Shown: piece after piece, positions 46,381-56,132 of the stretch
Numbering within the stretch: the stretch's first letter is position 1
How the letters are laid out: every line of letters starts with the position of its first letter
Origin: an uncultured Clostridia bacterium
GTDB lineage: Bacteria > Bacillota > Clostridia > TANB77 > CAG-508
Assembly: GCA_949482135.1 (NCBI GenBank)
Contig: CASYFC010000004.1
Coordinates: 89,587 to 153,586 of the forward strand
Length of the DNA stretch: 64,000 bases
Reading direction: 5' to 3'
Notes under the pieces: model-generated
Seen by the model: only the letters and a program-made list of their open reading frames with translations
What the model was told of the DNA's origin: nothing
Databases searched by the model: none
Made by a program: the position numbers and the translations under genes

Positions 46381-46408
46381 AAATTTTGCCCCCTTAATTT
46401 GCGCTTTC

Positions 46409-46437
46409 ATTATATACTGTATTTATATGTTTGTCAA
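46409..46437 (-). promoter_or_regulatory. Promoter of the G5/3D protein gene
   Basis: Minus strand TTGACA (46437-46432), 17 bp, TATAAT (46414-46409), 29 bp before the chosen ATG. Confidence 0.85.
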
Positions 46438-46460
46438 TCTTGAAAAAGACCATTTCCCTA

Positions 46461-46504
46461 AGAAAAAAATATAAGAAGTCCAATATTTAGATACTGAACT
46501 TCTT
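46461..46504 (-). terminator. Terminator after htpX
   Basis: AAGAAGTcCA pairs with TGaACTTCTT. The A-run at 46462-46468 gives a U-tract on the minus transcript. Confidence 0.7.
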
Positions 46505-46519
46505 TGGCGATTTATAAAA

Positions 46520-47410
46520 TTATCTTAAATTTTCTAGTGCTTCAATTCTTTCTGTAGTTGATGGGTGAGTTGAAAATAAACTACTTTTTTCTTTTCTTTT
46601 ATTTTTAAATGGAGTAATTATATACATATAAGCTGTGCTATTACTTGCTGTTTCTAATTCTTCTTCATCACCCGAAATTTTTCTTAATGCAGATATTAAT
46701 CCATCTGGATTTCTTGTAAATGATATTGCTGTTGCATCTGCCAAAAATTCTCTTCTTCTTGATACAGCAAGCTGAATAAGTTGAGAAACTATAGGGGATA
46801 TTATTAAAAATATTAAACCAATTATTAATATTATTGCTTGAGCTCCGCTACTGCTATCATTATCTCTTCTGCTCCTTCTAAATGAAATTCTAGCAAACAT
46901 ATCTGATAGCATAATAACAAACCCCACCATTACACTTATCACCGCTGATAATCGAATGTCGTAATTTTTAATATGTGCTAATTCGTGAGCTACAACTCCC
47001 TCAAGTTCATAATATTCTAATTTTTCTATTAATCCTGTAGTAACACATATTATGGCATTTTCAGGATTTCTTCCTGTTGCAAATGCATTAGGCTGTGCAG
47101 AATCTACAACATACAATCTTGGCTTTACTGGAACTCCAGATGCAATCATTAAATCATCTAATATATTGGTTAATTGTAAATCCTCATCTTTTGTTGCTGG
47201 TCTTGCATTAACAGAAGCAAGAACTATTTTATCACAATTATAATATGTAGCAATTGTTGAAATAATTGAAAATACTAGTGCAAAAAACATAGCATATTCA
47301 CTATATCCGAATATATAACAAATGGAATAAACGATACAACTTATCATTGCCATAAAAATTGCAACTATTATTCCTGTTTTTATTTTATTTTTTCTTATAT
47401 CATCATACAT
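46520..47410 (-). CDS. htpX: HtpX-like membrane zinc metalloprotease
   Basis: 296 residues. M48 family membrane protease involved in membrane protein quality control. Two N-terminal helices, PNAFATGRNPENAIICVTTGL, the zinc motif HELAH at about 140, two further helices, and REFLADATAI carrying the third zinc ligand Glu. Starts 79 bp after lemA, the usual lemA-htpX pairing, and shares the lemA promoter. Complete. Confidence 0.95.
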   Translation of the reverse strand: MYDDIRKNKIKTGIIVAIFMAMISCIVYSICYIFGYSEYAMFFALVFSIISTIATYYNCDKIVLASVNARPATKDEDLQLTNILDDLMIASGVPVKPRLYVVDSAQPNAFATGRNPENAIICVTTGLIEKLEYYELEGVVAHELAHIKNYDIRLSAVISVMVGFVIMLSDMFARISFRRSRRDNDSSSGAQAIILIIGLIFLIISPIVSQLIQLAVSRRREFLADATAISFTRNPDGLISALRKISGDEEELETASNSTAYMYIITPFKNKRKEKSSLFSTHPSTTERIEALENLR

Positions 47411-47489
47411 ACTAATTACATCCTTTCTATATTTATACTAAAATACGCTATTCTATATGAGAATAGCGCACTATAGTTAAATATTATCA

Positions 47490-48041
47490 CTATTTGCTGA
47501 AGTCAACTTTTACATTTTGTCTTGCCTCTTCTGATGTTGTTTTAAATAAATCAGCAGGTGTGAAGTTAAACATTCCTGCTATAATGTTTGTAGGAAATAC
47601 TTGTAATTTAGTATTATACATTGTAACACTATCATTATAAAATTGTCTTGAATAAGAAATTTTATTTTCTGTACTTCTTAATTCTTCTTGTAATTGTGTA
47701 AAGCTTTGATCTGCTTTTAAATCTGGATAATTTTCAGTAACAGCCATTATTGTTTTTAATGTTCCTGATAATTGATTATCAAGTTCTGCTTTTTCTCCAA
47801 CAGTTGATGCAGATGCCCAAGATGTTCTAAGCTCTGTAACTTTTGTAAGAACTTCACTTTCATGTTGCATATATCCTTTAACTGCTTCAACTAAATTTGG
47901 AATAAGATCAAATCTTCTTTGTAATTGAACTTCAATTTGGCTCCAAGCATTTTCTGTTTTCATTTTTGCTTGAACTAAACCATTATACATTGCAATAATA
48001 GCAAGTATTATTACAACTAGAATTACTATAACCCATATCAT
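47490..48041 (-). CDS. lemA: LemA family protein
   Basis: 183 residues from ATG 48041, 8 bases after GGAGG; the longer frame from 48056 would place that ribosome site inside the gene. One N-terminal membrane helix (about 2-20) and a long helical-bundle domain: NAWSQIEVQLQRRFDLIPNLVE, ENYPDLKADQSF, RQFYNDSVTMYNTKLQ, FP. LemA proteins are membrane-tethered helical scaffolds of unknown biochemical role, often paired with HtpX as here. Confidence 0.95.
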   Translation of the reverse strand: MIWVIVILVVIILAIIAMYNGLVQAKMKTENAWSQIEVQLQRRFDLIPNLVEAVKGYMQHESEVLTKVTELRTSWASASTVGEKAELDNQLSGTLKTIMAVTENYPDLKADQSFTQLQEELRSTENKISYSRQFYNDSVTMYNTKLQVFPTNIIAGMFNFTPADLFKTTSEEARQNVKVDFSK

Positions 48042-48071
48042 AATCCATTCCTCCATTATTAAATTATATTC

Positions 48072-48100
48072 ATTATATCAATATAAAATTATTAATGCAA
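48072..48100 (-). promoter_or_regulatory. Promoter of lemA-htpX
   Basis: Minus strand TTGCAT (48100-48095), 17 bp, TATAAT (48077-48072). Confidence 0.8.
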
Positions 48101-48224
48101 TAACTTTAAAACAAAAGTAATCTATTTTTTATAGGAAATAGATGTAAAAATTACTATTATTTTATATTTTATGTTATAATCAAATCAGTTATATATTATA
48201 ACTAATAAAAAGGAGATTACATTC

Positions 48225-49151
48225 ATGGATAATAAAATATTAAATAAACAAATTCCCTTAGAAACAATAGTAAAGATTGCTGATTATTTAGAAGATTATA
48301 AAGAAAACTATGATAGGAAATTTGAATTAGAAGTTAATAAAAATAAAAATCTATCTTTTAGTGAAAGAAAATGGGAATATGAAAATGGTAATGCAACTAT
48401 AAACTATACAATTGAATTAAAAAATGGAAAAACAATGAAAGAAAGTAATTATAACTGGTTTGTTACCAACTTAAATAATCCAAAAGGAATCCAAAGTATA
48501 TATATTAGTATATATGTTAGTTTCTTTACTAAGAGTTCAAATAGTACAATGAATGATCTATATAATAAAATCGAAGCAACACTTTATTTTAGAGAAAGAG
48601 ATTGTTCAATAGATGTTAACACGACAAATCAAGAAAGCCAGGCACATAATTTATATTCCACTCTAATGAATACGTTAGAAGATAATAAAGACAGATATGA
48701 TAAAACAATGAAACATGTTGGCATTAGAACCCAATGCTTTACAATTTCAATAGGACTAATTTTATCCTATATACTGTTTATTGCATTAAATCTTAATAGA
48801 GATAAATTACCAGAATTATTATCTATGTATTTGAATAACAAATATATTTTACTTTTAGGACAATGGTTTGTCTCTATACTTTTAGGAAATCTAGTTTCAT
48901 ATTGGTTCATATATTCTATATACAAACCACTTTTACCAGAAACCAAATATGTTGGATATAATTATTCAAGTAATAAAGGTATGTATAAAGATGATGTAGA
49001 TGAGTATATTAGTCATTCAGAAATACATTTTGGGAAATATTGGGATGCAGGAAAAAGAAGAAATAAGATTGAAAAAATATATAAATATACAAAAATAATA
49101 TTATTAATTCAATTATTAATAAGCATTATATTATTTTTTGTATTGAAATAA
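48225..49151 (+). CDS. Orphan membrane protein, 308 aa
   Basis: Not recognised. A soluble N-terminal half (about 1-165, alternating charged strands: NGNATINYTIELKNGKTM, ATLYFRERDCSIDVN) is followed by two closely spaced membrane helices (about 180-200 and 215-240), a loop (LLPETKYVGYNYSSNKG) and a terminal helix (about 290-307). AAAGGAG precedes the ATG. AT-rich codon use matches the neighbourhood, so there is no sign of recent transfer. Alone on the plus strand, with a TATAAT at 48175-48180 but a poor -35. Confidence 0.75.
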   Translation: MDNKILNKQIPLETIVKIADYLEDYKENYDRKFELEVNKNKNLSFSERKWEYENGNATINYTIELKNGKTMKESNYNWFVTNLNNPKGIQSIYISIYVSFFTKSSNSTMNDLYNKIEATLYFRERDCSIDVNTTNQESQAHNLYSTLMNTLEDNKDRYDKTMKHVGIRTQCFTISIGLILSYILFIALNLNRDKLPELLSMYLNNKYILLLGQWFVSILLGNLVSYWFIYSIYKPLLPETKYVGYNYSSNKGMYKDDVDEYISHSEIHFGKYWDAGKRRNKIEKIYKYTKIILLIQLLISIILFFVLK

Positions 49152-49192
49152 TAAATCTATTCATTAAAATTATTATATTTGCTTTTCATAAA

Positions 49193-49230
49193 AAAAGATA
49201 ACTTCACTTAATAATGAAGTTATCTTTCTT
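49193..49230. terminator. Bidirectional terminator between orphan and cohesin genes
   Basis: AAAGATAACTTCA pairs with TGAAGTTATCTTT, with an A-run before and a T-rich tract after. Confidence 0.85.
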
Positions 49231-49250
49231 TATTTATATTTTATAAATTC

Positions 49251-50090
49251 CTAAATTCCTCTCATTCTTATATATCTATTATAACTGATATATGCTAATG
49301 CAATTAAAACAACTACTGGTATTATAAATATTTTAGCACCTGTTGCAGGTAATTTTGTTCCTGAAACTGTATTATCTGATGTATTTGTATTTTTTACAGC
49401 ATTATTTGCTTTATTTGTATTTGAATTTACTTTTCCAACTGTATTTTGATCAACTTTATTTTCTTCTTTTTTGTCATTATCTTTATCCTTGTCTTCATCT
49501 TGATTATTGTTGTTATTAGCTGGTTTTTCTTTAACTGCTAAATTAACATTTATTCCTATTTCATCAGATTTTCCTGCTTCTGTTGTAATTGTAAATCCAG
49601 TAAATTTTATAACATCGTTTAATTCACCAATTTGTGCATCTGATTTAACTTTAAATTTAATTGTTATTAAATCTGTATCCTTAGTTAAAGCATTATTGAA
49701 ATCGATAAGAATTTTTGCATCACCTTTTCCTGTTGATGGTTCACCATTAAATCCTACAAACGCACCTGATGCTGAAATATCTTTTTGTAAATCTTCTACT
49801 GTTAATGTTTCATCTCCAATTTTTACTTTATTATCTTTGTCTTTAACAATACTATCAAAAGTTACTTTTTCTATAATGTTTTTATCATATTGTAAATATC
49901 CTTCGATACCAGTAATTTTTTCATTATTTTTTACATCTTTTAATGTAAGAGTACCTTCAAATGTATCGCCTCTATATAATGTTGAATTTGAAATTTTAAC
50001 TCCTAATGTTGTTTGAACTGCTGCATATACGCTTGTACTCATTAATACAACTATAACAAAAACTTGCAAAATAATTAATTTATTTTTCAT
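49251..50090 (-). CDS. LPxTG-anchored cohesin-domain surface protein
   Basis: 279 residues from ATG 50090 (MKNKLIIL) after AAGGAGAT; a longer frame to 50135 has no ribosome site. Signal peptide ends at about VYAA (24). Residues about 26-185 read as a cohesin-like beta sandwich (LYRGDTFEGTLTLKDV, GIEGYLQYDKNIIEKVTF, GDAKILIDFNNALTKDTDLITIKFKVK). An Asn/Lys/Asp-rich linker follows, then LPATG, a hydrophobic helix and a basic tail (RYIRMRG): a complete sortase signal. The upstream neighbour encodes a dockerin. Likely the wall-bound receptor for dockerin proteins. Own promoter. Confidence 0.8.
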   Translation of the reverse strand: MKNKLIILQVFVIVVLMSTSVYAAVQTTLGVKISNSTLYRGDTFEGTLTLKDVKNNEKITGIEGYLQYDKNIIEKVTFDSIVKDKDNKVKIGDETLTVEDLQKDISASGAFVGFNGEPSTGKGDAKILIDFNNALTKDTDLITIKFKVKSDAQIGELNDVIKFTGFTITTEAGKSDEIGINVNLAVKEKPANNNNNQDEDKDKDNDKKEENKVDQNTVGKVNSNTNKANNAVKNTNTSDNTVSGTKLPATGAKIFIIPVVVLIALAYISYNRYIRMRGI

Positions 50091-50125
50091 ATTATCAATC
50101 TCCTTGTTTGCTTTTATACATGATA

Positions 50126-50154
50126 AGGATATCATTTATATATAAAAATTGCAA
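50126..50154 (-). promoter_or_regulatory. Promoter of the cohesin gene
   Basis: Minus strand TTGCAA (50154-50149), 17 bp, TATCCT (50131-50126), 35 bp before the ATG. The -10 is weak. Confidence 0.55.
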
Positions 50155-50225
50155 TACCTTTTTTTTGAAATAAAATTCTTTTATTTAATATTATTGACAA
50201 AATATTGATATTTTAGTACTTTCAT

Positions 50226-50266
50226 AAAAAAAAGTGAAATTTAAGGAATATCCCTAAATTTCACTT
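50226..50266 (-). repeat. REP-like palindrome, copy C
   Basis: Same element as copies A and B, with ATA in place of ACG in the loop. It lies between the dockerin gene and the cohesin gene, with a T-run on minus, so it probably separates their transcripts. Confidence 0.85.
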
Positions 50267-50330
50267 TCACATGAGAATTTATCATTTAAGATATATTTTA
50301 TTTTCTCTCTTTAATATTCAAATATTCAAA

Positions 50331-53300
50331 TTATTTTTTAAAGTTTAAGTCGTATCCGCTAACTTCAGCTCTATGATATAGTAATAATTTTGTATCCATT
50401 ATATCTACAGAATTATCATTATTTATATCTGCTGCATCTAATGCTGTACCTGATAAAGCTTTCACATCACTTCTATGTGATTTCATTAAAATTGTATCTA
50501 GTGAGTCAGCATTTCCATCTCCGTTTACATCACCTTTTACTACGATTTCGTAAACTAGTAGATTTCCATTAGAATCTTTTACGACATTTCCGTTTCTATC
50601 TTGGATTTGTACAAACATTCCTGTTCCTACATATCCTGTTGTAACTTCTCTTTTTGAAGATTTTACAACTGCTTTATAATTTGTATCTTTTAGTAATTGA
50701 TTTTTGAATTCTGTAACAGTTGTTTTTGCTTTTACTCCAGTTAAATATTCGTTATCAGAATCAACTGTATATCCTAATTTGATATCTGCTACTGGTTCTT
50801 TTGTATTATCTGTATCTCCAGTATTTTCATTATCTTTGTCATCATCTTGATTTCCTGGATTTTCTGGTTCTGTTGGATTACTTGGTTCAGATGGTTTCTC
50901 AGGTTCTGTTGGTTCACTTGGCTCAACTGGTTTCTCAGGTTCTGTTGGTTTGCTTGGCTCAGTTGGTTTCTCAGGTTCTGTTGGTTTTTCTGGATCATTA
51001 ACTTCATTTTTATCAATAATAGTTACTGTAGCTTTTCCTACAGATGCTTCATCATAGAATGATGTTGCAACTACTTCGATTCTTTCTGCTGATTCTTCTT
51101 CAGCTACTTGTAATAATCCTTCTTCAGAAATTGTAGTTCCTTCGCTATTATTTCCTACAACAGACCATACTACTCCTGAGTAAGGAACATTTTCTCCTGT
51201 TACTTCTGCATTAAATTGATATGTTGCTCCTTTTTCTACTTCAACTTCTTCTGGTGTAACTGCAACATTTAACATATTAGCTGTTCCAACTCTGTATGTT
51301 ATTATACATGTTGTTCCAAATCCAAAACTTGAAGTTGTTTTTGTATTTACAATTGTAACTGTGGCAACATGTTTTCCTGCTGTTCTTGTATCTAATATAA
51401 CATATTTACCATCACTTGTTACATTTCCGCGTAAGCTATCGATTCCGAAGCTTGTGTTGGCATAATCAATTTCTTCTATTTGTCTAAATATTTTATGTAA
51501 TTCAACTTTTTCTGTATCTCCTATTGGTAATACTCTGTCAATTGTCATCTCTAATTGTTGATGTTTAAAGTTAATTGTATATCCTGCATTTCTTAAGAAA
51601 GCTGCAATATCTCCGTTGTATCCATGATGTCTTGCTTCATAAGCTAAATAATTTATTAATCTTTGAATATCTTCTATTTTGTTGTAACTAAAATCTATAT
51701 ATTTTAGTTTTTCTAGTTTTTCTATTTTGAAAGTAAATTCACCTTCAATTAAATTCTTAGATAAGTCTAAGTATTCTAAGTTAGACATAACTTCTAATGG
51801 TTCAATAACGCTGATATCATTTAAGCTTAAGTCTAATTTTCTTAGATGTGTGTTAACTGATGCCCAGTCAACATTTGAAATATCTACTATTTCATTATCT
51901 CCTGCATATAATTCAACTAATTTTGTTAATTGTGGTATAGAATCAATATTTTCAATTAAGTTTTCTCTAATATCTAATATTCTTAATCTTGGTAAGTATA
52001 CATATGTATTAACATCTCCAGTTGCAAGAGTAATTCTCTTAGCATATTCATATAACCATGTTATGCTTGCTGTACCTGCGCAATGATCTGTTCCGCCATA
52101 TGTTGCATAAATTTCTTGATAATTTTCTTTAGCTGCCTCATACATTGTTGTATCTTCACCATCAATTTCTAATCTTTTGATTAAATAATCACAATATCCA
52201 TTTGCTACACAATCAGTTCTTCCTTCAAATAATCTTGTCATATAGCAATATGCATACATTGCAAAATAAGTATCATCTCTTCTTAAGTTATTTAACCATA
52301 CTTTATAATCAACTAATGACCACTCATCGCTTGCAAGTTCTGAGAACCATTTTGAAATTGGATTTTCAATTGGTTTTACTTCAGTTTCTGTTACAACAGA
52401 TGTTGTTCCATCTGGATTTACAACTGTTTTCTTAGATTCTACAGAAATAGAAGTAGGTATATTATAAAGTTTAATTAAGTAATTTGATTCAAAAGTTGTT
52501 AAATATTTTTCAACAGTTCCTATTTTAGAAACTTGACTTTCAAACAATGATTTAGATGCTTCAAATGATAAATTATAGAAATCTAAATCTGTTATATTTC
52601 TTAGCTCAGGTGTAATAATTCCAACTAATCTATCTATTCTATTATAAATAGTATATAGTCTATTCATTCTTACCCTTAAAATTCCCATTAAACGTTCTAA
52701 TTCTGTTCTTAATTCTGTAAGTCTTAAATTAAGTTCGGCTTTTTGTTTATCATTGTTGTTCATCTCTTCTACTACTTTTTTGATTTCTTCAATCTTAGCA
52801 GAAAGATCTTTATTTAATTGTTCTAATTCTTTATTAGCTTTTTCAACTTCTGCTTGTTTATCTGTTATTTGTTTTTTGATTTCTTCAATTTGTTTTTGTG
52901 CAGCTGTAATTGCTTCTTGTTTTACTGTTATATCTGTTTCTAATTTTGGTATATCTACAGTTCTAATTTGATCAATTTCAGCTCTTATTTCAGCAATTCT
53001 TTTATTATTTTCATTATTAGCAAAAGCTTCTTCTAATTCTTTAATTTCTTTTTCTAAATTAGGAATTGTTTCACTTTCTAATGTTATTTTTGTTGCTTTT
53101 AATTGATCTAATTCTTTTTCTAGATTTGCTATTGCAGATTCTAAAGCTTCTTTTTCAGCTGTATTTTCAGACATTTTTCCTGTCAATTCTGTAACTTTTG
53201 CATTTAAGTCAGCAATTTTTGCATTTATTTCAATAACAACAGAATTATTTGCTGTATCTGCATTTTCGCCTAGTAATTTTCTAATTTCTTCTTGTTTTTT

Positions 53301-55055
53301 AGCAAGTTCTACTCCTAATTCTGCAAGTTCTGCATTGTAAACAGCAATTGCAACATTATCTGTAGAAATAGCTTCTTTAACTTGTGCTAGACTTTCATTT
53401 TTAGCATTAATTTCAGCTTGTTTATTTGCTATATCTGTTTGTAAAGATGTAACTTTTGCTTTATCAGCTTCTAATTCATCTTTTTTAGCTTGGATAGCAT
53501 CTTTATCACCTTGGTTAGCTGCTTCTAAATCAGCAATTTCTTTGTTTTTGTTAGCAATCTCTTGATTTTTAGCATTTATTTCTGCACGAATAGCTTCAAT
53601 TTCTTCATTAGCTGTTTTTATTGCATTTTCTAATTCAACAGTTGATACTTCTTTTAAATTTCTAATTTCTTCATTTAAGCTATCAATTTGTTCTGTTTTT
53701 TCTGCGATTTGGTTAACTATTTGTGTTCTTTCTGCTTCTAATTTTGTAAGTTGTTCTTGTAATTTTGCATAAGCTTTATCAAGAGTATCCATTTGTCCAT
53801 TTACATTTTCAATATCTGATTTTACTTTATCAACTTCTGCTACTGTTTTTGCAACTAAAGCGATTTGAGCGTTAACTCTTTGTCTTAATAATGCTTCTTC
53901 TGTTTCTTGATTTTTTTCTAATTCAACAATTTTATCAATTGATTTAATATAGTTTCCTGATAAATCAATTTTTGTTTCTAATCCTATGAATTTTTCAATA
54001 CCTGTTATATCTTCAATTCTTTTATTGCTAAGATTTAAACTAGGTATTTTATTAACAAGATCATCTATATCTATTACTAATGTTTGAGCTTCATCAAAAT
54101 ATCTATTATAGATATGTCTTGGATTAGTGTTACCAGCATAACTAATTAACTCCTCATTTTCTCTTTGACCTCTAGTTAATTGTTTTTTGATGGCATTATA
54201 CATATTTACATCTTTAATATATATTCCTCTTTCGCTAGAATCAGCTGTTACGAAATATAAATTAATTTCTGAATTATATAGAGTACTTGATGAGTCAACT
54301 ACTCTTATACTAATTTTTACCATTCCTTTATGAACAAAATAGCTTGTTGCAGTTTTTGTTGCATAAACAACTTTTAAGTTTTCATGGTCAAATCCACTCC
54401 AGTGTATATATGGAGCAATTTGTCCATTTACATCTGTTTCATAATCTAATGGATCTTTTAAATAATTTTTTTCGATTAACCACTCTGATGGAATGTAATC
54501 TACAAAATCTGTTAAAATTTTTGGTAATGGATATGTAATTCCAGTATATTGATTTGAATTTTCAGATGAATCTACTTGAATTATTTCCACAACATCAAAT
54601 TTTTGATTGTGTAAGTTTAATGTTTCAACATCTTTGATGTTTGTTACCATACTTAGATCTTCTATTTCATTTGAAGATAAATCTAAGTATTTTAAATCAT
54701 TAAATGAATTTAAAACTTCTAAATTACTATCTTTTGTCAATTTATTTCCAGATAGATCTAGCCAATTTAAATTAGTGAATACATCAAGACCTGTTAGGTC
54801 TGTAAGTTCACTATTAGACAAAGAAAGAGTTGTAACTTTAGCAATTTCATCATCATTTATAATGATTGTACGTTGTGCATCGTTATAAATAGCTTCAATA
54901 CCTCTTTTTTGCAAGTCTTCTTTTAAAGACTCATATAAGTTTCTTTCAAACAAGATTTTCACATCTGTTCCAGCAGAAACTTGCAGAATTGGAGCGATGC
55001 AATTCAATAGTATAATTAAAATTATTGCTATTGAAATCAGCATTTTCTTTCTCAT
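50331..55055 (-). CDS. Giant secreted LRR/coiled-coil/Big_2 protein with C-terminal dockerin
   Basis: 1574 residues. Signal peptide about 1-29. Leucine-rich repeats lie at about 70-145 (LKYLDLSSNEIEDL) and 340-370, then a coiled coil of roughly 415 residues (376-792), a helical module with cysteines (FEGRTDCVANGYCDYL), more LRRs at about 1016-1139, a Big_2 domain at about 1259-1350 and a PEKPTEP-type Pro/Glu linker at about 1354-1402. A small beta domain and a type I dockerin follow at about 1510-1565: DVNGDGNADSLD and DINNDNSVDIMD are two canonical calcium loops. No anchor of its own, so it probably docks on a cohesin such as the neighbour. No catalytic domain seen. Confidence 0.9.
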   Translation of the reverse strand: MRKKMLISIAIILIILLNCIAPILQVSAGTDVKILFERNLYESLKEDLQKRGIEAIYNDAQRTIIINDDEIAKVTTLSLSNSELTDLTGLDVFTNLNWLDLSGNKLTKDSNLEVLNSFNDLKYLDLSSNEIEDLSMVTNIKDVETLNLHNQKFDVVEIIQVDSSENSNQYTGITYPLPKILTDFVDYIPSEWLIEKNYLKDPLDYETDVNGQIAPYIHWSGFDHENLKVVYATKTATSYFVHKGMVKISIRVVDSSSTLYNSEINLYFVTADSSERGIYIKDVNMYNAIKKQLTRGQRENEELISYAGNTNPRHIYNRYFDEAQTLVIDIDDLVNKIPSLNLSNKRIEDITGIEKFIGLETKIDLSGNYIKSIDKIVELEKNQETEEALLRQRVNAQIALVAKTVAEVDKVKSDIENVNGQMDTLDKAYAKLQEQLTKLEAERTQIVNQIAEKTEQIDSLNEEIRNLKEVSTVELENAIKTANEEIEAIRAEINAKNQEIANKNKEIADLEAANQGDKDAIQAKKDELEADKAKVTSLQTDIANKQAEINAKNESLAQVKEAISTDNVAIAVYNAELAELGVELAKKQEEIRKLLGENADTANNSVVIEINAKIADLNAKVTELTGKMSENTAEKEALESAIANLEKELDQLKATKITLESETIPNLEKEIKELEEAFANNENNKRIAEIRAEIDQIRTVDIPKLETDITVKQEAITAAQKQIEEIKKQITDKQAEVEKANKELEQLNKDLSAKIEEIKKVVEEMNNNDKQKAELNLRLTELRTELERLMGILRVRMNRLYTIYNRIDRLVGIITPELRNITDLDFYNLSFEASKSLFESQVSKIGTVEKYLTTFESNYLIKLYNIPTSISVESKKTVVNPDGTTSVVTETEVKPIENPISKWFSELASDEWSLVDYKVWLNNLRRDDTYFAMYAYCYMTRLFEGRTDCVANGYCDYLIKRLEIDGEDTTMYEAAKENYQEIYATYGGTDHCAGTASITWLYEYAKRITLATGDVNTYVYLPRLRILDIRENLIENIDSIPQLTKLVELYAGDNEIVDISNVDWASVNTHLRKLDLSLNDISVIEPLEVMSNLEYLDLSKNLIEGEFTFKIEKLEKLKYIDFSYNKIEDIQRLINYLAYEARHHGYNGDIAAFLRNAGYTINFKHQQLEMTIDRVLPIGDTEKVELHKIFRQIEEIDYANTSFGIDSLRGNVTSDGKYVILDTRTAGKHVATVTIVNTKTTSSFGFGTTCIITYRVGTANMLNVAVTPEEVEVEKGATYQFNAEVTGENVPYSGVVWSVVGNNSEGTTISEEGLLQVAEEESAERIEVVATSFYDEASVGKATVTIIDKNEVNDPEKPTEPEKPTEPSKPTEPEKPVEPSEPTEPEKPSEPSNPTEPENPGNQDDDKDNENTGDTDNTKEPVADIKLGYTVDSDNEYLTGVKAKTTVTEFKNQLLKDTNYKAVVKSSKREVTTGYVGTGMFVQIQDRNGNVVKDSNGNLLVYEIVVKGDVNGDGNADSLDTILMKSHRSDVKALSGTALDAADINNDNSVDIMDTKLLLYHRAEVSGYDLNFKK
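50847..51000 (-). repeat. Pro/Glu/Thr linker repeats in the dockerin protein
   Basis: Tandem near-repeats at the nucleotide level encoding PEKPTEP, PSKPTEP, PEKPVEP, PSEPTEP and similar units. This is a wall-spanning or spacer linker before the pre-dockerin domain. Confidence 0.85.
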
Positions 55056-55355
55056 AATAAATCCTCCCTGTTTTTTTATGAAATTTGAATATTTTCATTA
55101 GCAACATAATAGCATTTCTAGAAATTATTTCAATAGCAGTTTTTTTCTGCTTTTCCAAACCTTGTAAAAAACACTTACGGAAAGACTTTCAGAAGGTTTC
55201 ATTCTTATTTTATTATTTTTTTATTACTTTTTTAGGCTTTCTATGTATTTTTCCTACGAAATCAATATTTTGAGGCCAATTTTTTTATTAAAAACATTTT
55301 TATTATTTAAGATAAAATAGTATTATAAATAAAAAAAGAACTTAAATTTTTAAAT
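55056..55355. other. Leader and intergenic region of the dockerin gene
   Basis: 300 bp. AAACCTT (55157-55163) and AAGGTTT (55193-55199) can pair around a loop containing TTACGGAA (55175-55182), comparable to the leaders of the giant surface gene and ftsH. The remainder is AT-rich with no clear -35/-10 pair, then the tatD terminator. Confidence 0.5.
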
Positions 55356-55367
55356 TTAAGTTCTTTT
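55330..55367 (-). terminator. Terminator at the end of tatD
   Basis: AAAAGAACTTAAATTT pairs with AAATTTAAGTTCTTTT, with an A-run on the plus side. The tatD stop codon (55356-55358) lies inside the stem. Confidence 0.8.
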
Positions 55368-56132
55368 ATTTTTTATTCTAAATACATTATTTGCATTATT
55401 ATATGTAGCGTTTGCTACATCTTCTATTGGAATACCTTTAATTTCGGCTATCTTCTTAGCAACAATTTTAACATTTATAGAACTATTTCTTTTCCCTCTA
55501 AGTGGTTCTGGAGACATATATGGTGAATCTGTTTCTATTAATATTCTATCTAAAGGTACCAATTTAACAGCTTCTTCTGGTTTAGCATTTTTAAATGTAA
55601 TAACACCTGTAAAAGATATATAATATCCTAATTTTAAACCTTCTTTTATTAACTCTTGATTTAATGGACAACAATGAAAAATCCCTGTATTTTTTACAGG
55701 ATGTTCTTTTAAGATATTAATTGTATCCATAACAGCTTCTCTAGTGTGAATTATTATTGGTTTATTATATTTGTTAGCAATATCTATTTGCTTAATAAAC
55801 AATTCTTTTTGTTTATCTTTATTCTCTTTGTTCCAATAATAATCTAGTCCTATTTCTCCTATAGCAACTATTTTTTTGTTTTTAGACATCTCCTCTATTT
55901 TAAATAGATTTTCTTCTGAATAATCTTCTATATCATTTGGTGATATCCCACATGAAGCATATATAAACTCATGTTTTTCAGCAATTTCAATTGCTTTCAT
56001 ACTTTTTTCTACATTATAACCTATGCACATTACTCTAGTAACATCTTCATCAAATGTTTGCTGTATTATCTGATTTCTATCTTCATCGAAACTCTCATCA
56101 TTATAATGAGAATGTGAGTCAAAAAACTCCAT
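55356..56132 (-). CDS. tatD: TatD family metal-dependent DNase
   Basis: 258 residues. TIM-barrel hydrolase with 3'-5' nuclease activity in studied members. Metal ligands are seen in DSHSHYND, AIGEIGLDYYW, IIIHTREA, GIFHCCPL and ETDSPYMSPEPLRGKRN. Full length. Its start overlaps the acpS end region directly (stop and start adjacent), so it is co-transcribed with acpS. Confidence 0.95.
   Translation of the reverse strand: MEFFDSHSHYNDESFDEDRNQIIQQTFDEDVTRVMCIGYNVEKSMKAIEIAEKHEFIYASCGISPNDIEDYSEENLFKIEEMSKNKKIVAIGEIGLDYYWNKENKDKQKELFIKQIDIANKYNKPIIIHTREAVMDTINILKEHPVKNTGIFHCCPLNQELIKEGLKLGYYISFTGVITFKNAKPEEAVKLVPLDRILIETDSPYMSPEPLRGKRNSSINVKIVAKKIAEIKGIPIEDVANATYNNANNVFRIKNKRT

Noticed and set aside
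50789-51062. Frames with repeated Gln/Asn or Trp/Phe patterns over the Pro/Glu linker
   Set aside because: Shadows of the tandem linker repeat of the dockerin gene in other frames.
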